A DNA stretch of 64,000 bases. Origin: Achromobacter sp. Root83. Its GTDB lineage: Bacteria > Pseudomonadota > Gammaproteobacteria > Burkholderiales > Burkholderiaceae_B. Of the stretch, positions 61,980-64,000 are shown piece after piece (position 1 is the stretch's first letter; each line of letters starts with the position of its first letter). A model generated the notes under the pieces. The model had not been told where the DNA came from. It did not search any database and saw only the letters and a program-made list of their open reading frames with translations. Position numbers and translations under genes: made by a program. The stretch lies in contig NZ_LMIU01000009.1 of NCBI RefSeq assembly GCF_001428845.1, forward strand, positions 102,510 to 166,509, written 5' to 3'.

Positions 61980-62837
61980 ATGTTGGGCCAGCGTATCGTT
62001 ACCGCCGCCGTCTTGTTGGCCATTCTGGCTGCCGCCATGGTCAGTGCGAACCCCTGGTGGTTCGTGGCCTTGCTGGCGCTGGCCGCCGCATGCGCCAACT
62101 GGGAGTGGCTGCGCCTGACGCTGCCCCAGCCCCCGTCCCCCCTGATTTCCGTTGGCATCGCCGTGCTGCTGTTCGCCGGCATGCTGGCGCTGGCGTCCGC
62201 CTGGCTGGCGGGCGACCGGGGCGGGGTGAGCGATCCGGCCTGGGTGCTGCGCTACCTGGTGCCCGCCGTCTCGGCCGTCTGGCTGTTCGGCGGCGTGGCT
62301 GCCGTGGTGCGCGGCCGGTCCGATGCGGCGCCCGCGAGCCTGGCCTGGTCCGCCTTTTCGGTGCCCGCCGCGTTCGCGGCCTGGGCCGTGCTGGCGCAGA
62401 TGTTCCTCGCCCACGGCGCTGGGTTCGTCGTGTCCTTGCTGGCGCTGGTCTGGGTGGCCGATATCGCTGCTTATTTTGCCGGCCGGGCGTTCGGCAAGCG
62501 TAAACTGGCTCCGCGAGTCAGTCCGGGGAAAACCATCGAAGGCGCCATTGCCGGTGTCCTGGGCGCCGTGGTGTGGATCGGCCTGTCCAGCCTGTGGGCG
62601 GGGACGTTCGGCCACGCGCTGGTAGAGCGCTGGACCTTCTGGCTGGCGCTTCCGATTGCCGCGCTGTTGGGCGTGCTGTCCATCGTGGGTGACCTGTTCG
62701 AATCGCTGCTCAAGCGCCGTGCGGGCCGCAAGGATTCCAGCACGCTCTTGCCCGGCCATGGCGGCGTCTATGACCGCATCGACGCGATTCTTCCCGTCGC
62801 GCCGTTTGCGCTACTTTTGTCTGGAGTCTTGTTTTGA
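61980..62837 (+). CDS. cdsA: Phosphatidate cytidylyltransferase
   Basis: CdsA makes CDP-diacylglycerol for phospholipids. The 285-residue product has seven to eight membrane helices and the family signature [20 protein letters not shown], with [20 protein letters not shown] and [14 protein letters not shown] at the end. GAGGAGA stands before the ATG at 61980. It overlaps dxr by four bases. Confidence 0.97.
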   Translation: MLGQRIVTAAVLLAILAAAMVSANPWWFVALLALAAACANWEWLRLTLPQPPSPLISVGIAVLLFAGMLALASAWLAGDRGGVSDPAWVLRYLVPAVSAVWLFGGVAAVVRGRSDAAPASLAWSAFSVPAAFAAWAVLAQMFLAHGAGFVVSLLALVWVADIAAYFAGRAFGKRKLAPRVSPGKTIEGAIAGVLGAVVWIGLSSLWAGTFGHALVERWTFWLALPIAALLGVLSIVGDLFESLLKRRAGRKDSSTLLPGHGGVYDRIDAILPVAPFALLLSGVLF

Positions 62838-64000
62838 CGGCTTTTCAACGCGTCGTCGTGCTGGGATCGACCGGTTCGATCGGTGAAAGCACGCTGGATG
62901 TGATTGCCCGCCATCCCGAGCGCCTGGCGGTGTATGCGCTATCGGCGTACAGCCAGATGAAGCGCCTGGCCGAGCAAGCGCTGGCCAGCCGCGCCGCGGT
63001 CGTGGTGGTGCCTGATGCCGCCGCGCGGCAGAAATTCCTGGATGCCTGGCCAGACGCCAAGCCGCTGCCCGAGATCCGGGTGGGCGCGCAGGCACTGGCC
63101 GATACCGCCGCCGACCCGCAGTGCGATTCGGTCATGGCCGCCATCGTGGGCGCTGCGGGTCTGCCCGCCGCTCTGGCGGCCGCGCGAGCCGGCAAGCGCG
63201 TGCTGCTGGCCAACAAAGAGGCCCTGGTCGCGGCCGGTTCGCTCTTCATGCAGGCTATCCGCGACAACGGCGCGGAATTGCTGCCAATCGACAGCGAACA
63301 CAATGCCATTTTCCAATGCCTCCCGCACGGCGGGAGCGCTGCGGCGCCCGAGAAGCCCGCGCGCGGCGTGCGCCGCCTGCTGCTGACCGCCTCCGGCGGC
63401 CCCTTCCGCGGCCGCGATCTCGAAGACCTGCACGAGGTTACCCCGGCCCAGGCCTGCGCCCATCCCAACTGGAGCATGGGCCGCAAGATTTCAGTGGACT
63501 CGGCCACCATGCTCAACAAGGGGCTGGAGGTGATCGAAGCGCATTGGCTGTTTGCCATGCCAGCCGACCGCATCGAAGTCGTGGTGCACCCGCAAAGCGT
63601 GGTGCATTCCATGGTCGAGTACGACGACGGATCCGTGCTCGCGCAGTTGGGACAGCCCGACATGCGCACCCCGATCGCCTATGGCCTGGGTTTCCCGGAG
63701 CGTCTTGCCAGCGGCGTGGGCCCGCTGGATCTGACACGCCTGGGGCGCCTGGATTTCGAAAAGCCTGACCTGTCCCGGTTTCCTTGCCTGGCGCTGTCCT
63801 TTGCCGCGCTGCGCGCGGGGCAGGGTGCCTGCGTCACCTTGAACGCCGCCAATGAAGTCGCGGTCGAGGCCTTCCTGGACGGACGGCTGGCGTATACCTG
63901 GATCGCGCGGGTGATCGAGGCCTCCCTGGAGTGGCACGGGCGGCAAGCATCTGTTACCCTCAACAGTCTTGACGACGTACTCGCGCTTGACGCCGACGCC
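62834..64000 (+). CDS. dxr: 1-deoxy-D-xylulose 5-phosphate reductoisomerase (3' end outside window)
   Basis: Dxr is the committed step of the MEP isoprenoid pathway, making 2-C-methyl-D-erythritol 4-phosphate. The 389 codons in view start TTG ACG GCT, overlapping the cdsA stop as TTGA; this start gives [20 protein letters not shown], the normal NADPH-site start. Further motifs are [33 protein letters not shown] with metal ligands, and [20 protein letters not shown]. About ten residues at the C-terminus are missing at the window edge. UppS, CdsA and Dxr together link isoprenoid and lipid supply. Confidence 0.96.
   Translation, partial: MTAFQRVVVLGSTGSIGESTLDVIARHPERLAVYALSAYSQMKRLAEQALASRAAVVVVPDAAARQKFLDAWPDAKPLPEIRVGAQALADTAADPQCDSVMAAIVGAAGLPAALAAARAGKRVLLANKEALVAAGSLFMQAIRDNGAELLPIDSEHNAIFQCLPHGGSAAAPEKPARGVRRLLLTASGGPFRGRDLEDLHEVTPAQACAHPNWSMGRKISVDSATMLNKGLEVIEAHWLFAMPADRIEVVVHPQSVVHSMVEYDDGSVLAQLGQPDMRTPIAYGLGFPERLASGVGPLDLTRLGRLDFEKPDLSRFPCLALSFAALRAGQGACVTLNAANEVAVEAFLDGRLAYTWIARVIEASLEWHGRQASVTLNSLDDVLALDADA

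Overview
The window reads as a high-GC chromosome of a betaproteobacterium of the Alcaligenaceae type (Achromobacter/Bordetella-like). Three points suggest this: the gene order rpsB-tsf-pyrH-frr-uppS-cdsA-dxr next to map-glnD, the run folC-SPOR protein-cvpA-purF, and three tripartite-tricarboxylate (TctC/Bug) binding proteins, a family greatly expanded in that group. No rRNA, tRNA, CRISPR array, insertion sequence or phage gene was seen. The assignment to a genus is inference.

Region 1 (1-20.1 kb) is chemotaxis and flagella. Two related chemoreceptors lead in. Then come fliR-Q-P-O-N-M-L and fliK-J-I-H-G-F on the minus strand, with fliE divergent on plus. A second minus-strand run holds flaG, fliD, fliS, fliT, a second FliK-type protein, an FlhB-tail homologue (FhlB) and a YcgR-type c-di-GMP brake. 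A good sigma-28 promoter precedes flaG, so this looks like a late operon.

Region 2 (20.1-24.8 kb) has an IclR regulator facing a four-gene minus operon (cupin, TctC protein, CoA-transferase, acyl-CoA dehydrogenase), headed by a near-perfect 36-bp palindrome. Region 3 (24.9-29.2 kb) is housekeeping: folC, a SPOR protein, cvpA and purF.

Region 4 (29.2-39.7 kb) is an aromatic-acid cluster under a GntR/FCD regulator. Three copies of a palindrome spaced exactly 52 bp apart lie in the divergent promoter. The genes encode an FAH-fold enzyme, an ornithine-cyclodeaminase-fold enzyme, an unusual bicupin dioxygenase, a complete three-component Rieske ring hydroxylase, a SnoaL-like protein, HpaH-like hydratase and HpaI-like aldolase, then a TctC protein. 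The substrate is unknown. This is the best candidate for an undescribed pathway in the window.

Region 5 (39.7-50.9 kb) is a route from phthalate through protocatechuate: pcaQ-like LysR, pcaH, pcaG, pcaB, a TctC protein, then phthalate 4,5-dioxygenase oxygenase, 4,5-dihydroxyphthalate decarboxylase, phthalate dioxygenase reductase, dihydrodiol dehydrogenase, a MarR regulator and a TauE/SafE permease. Three promoters here carry the same 12-bp inverted repeat at the same position, directly against the -10 box, which suggests one regulator for all three units.

Region 6 (51-64 kb) is conserved core: YgjP-like metallopeptidase, nucleotidyltransferase, dsbB, marC, glnD and map on minus; then, after about 800 bp without a convincing gene, rpsB, tsf, pyrH, frr, uppS, cdsA and dxr on plus, the last cut by the window edge.
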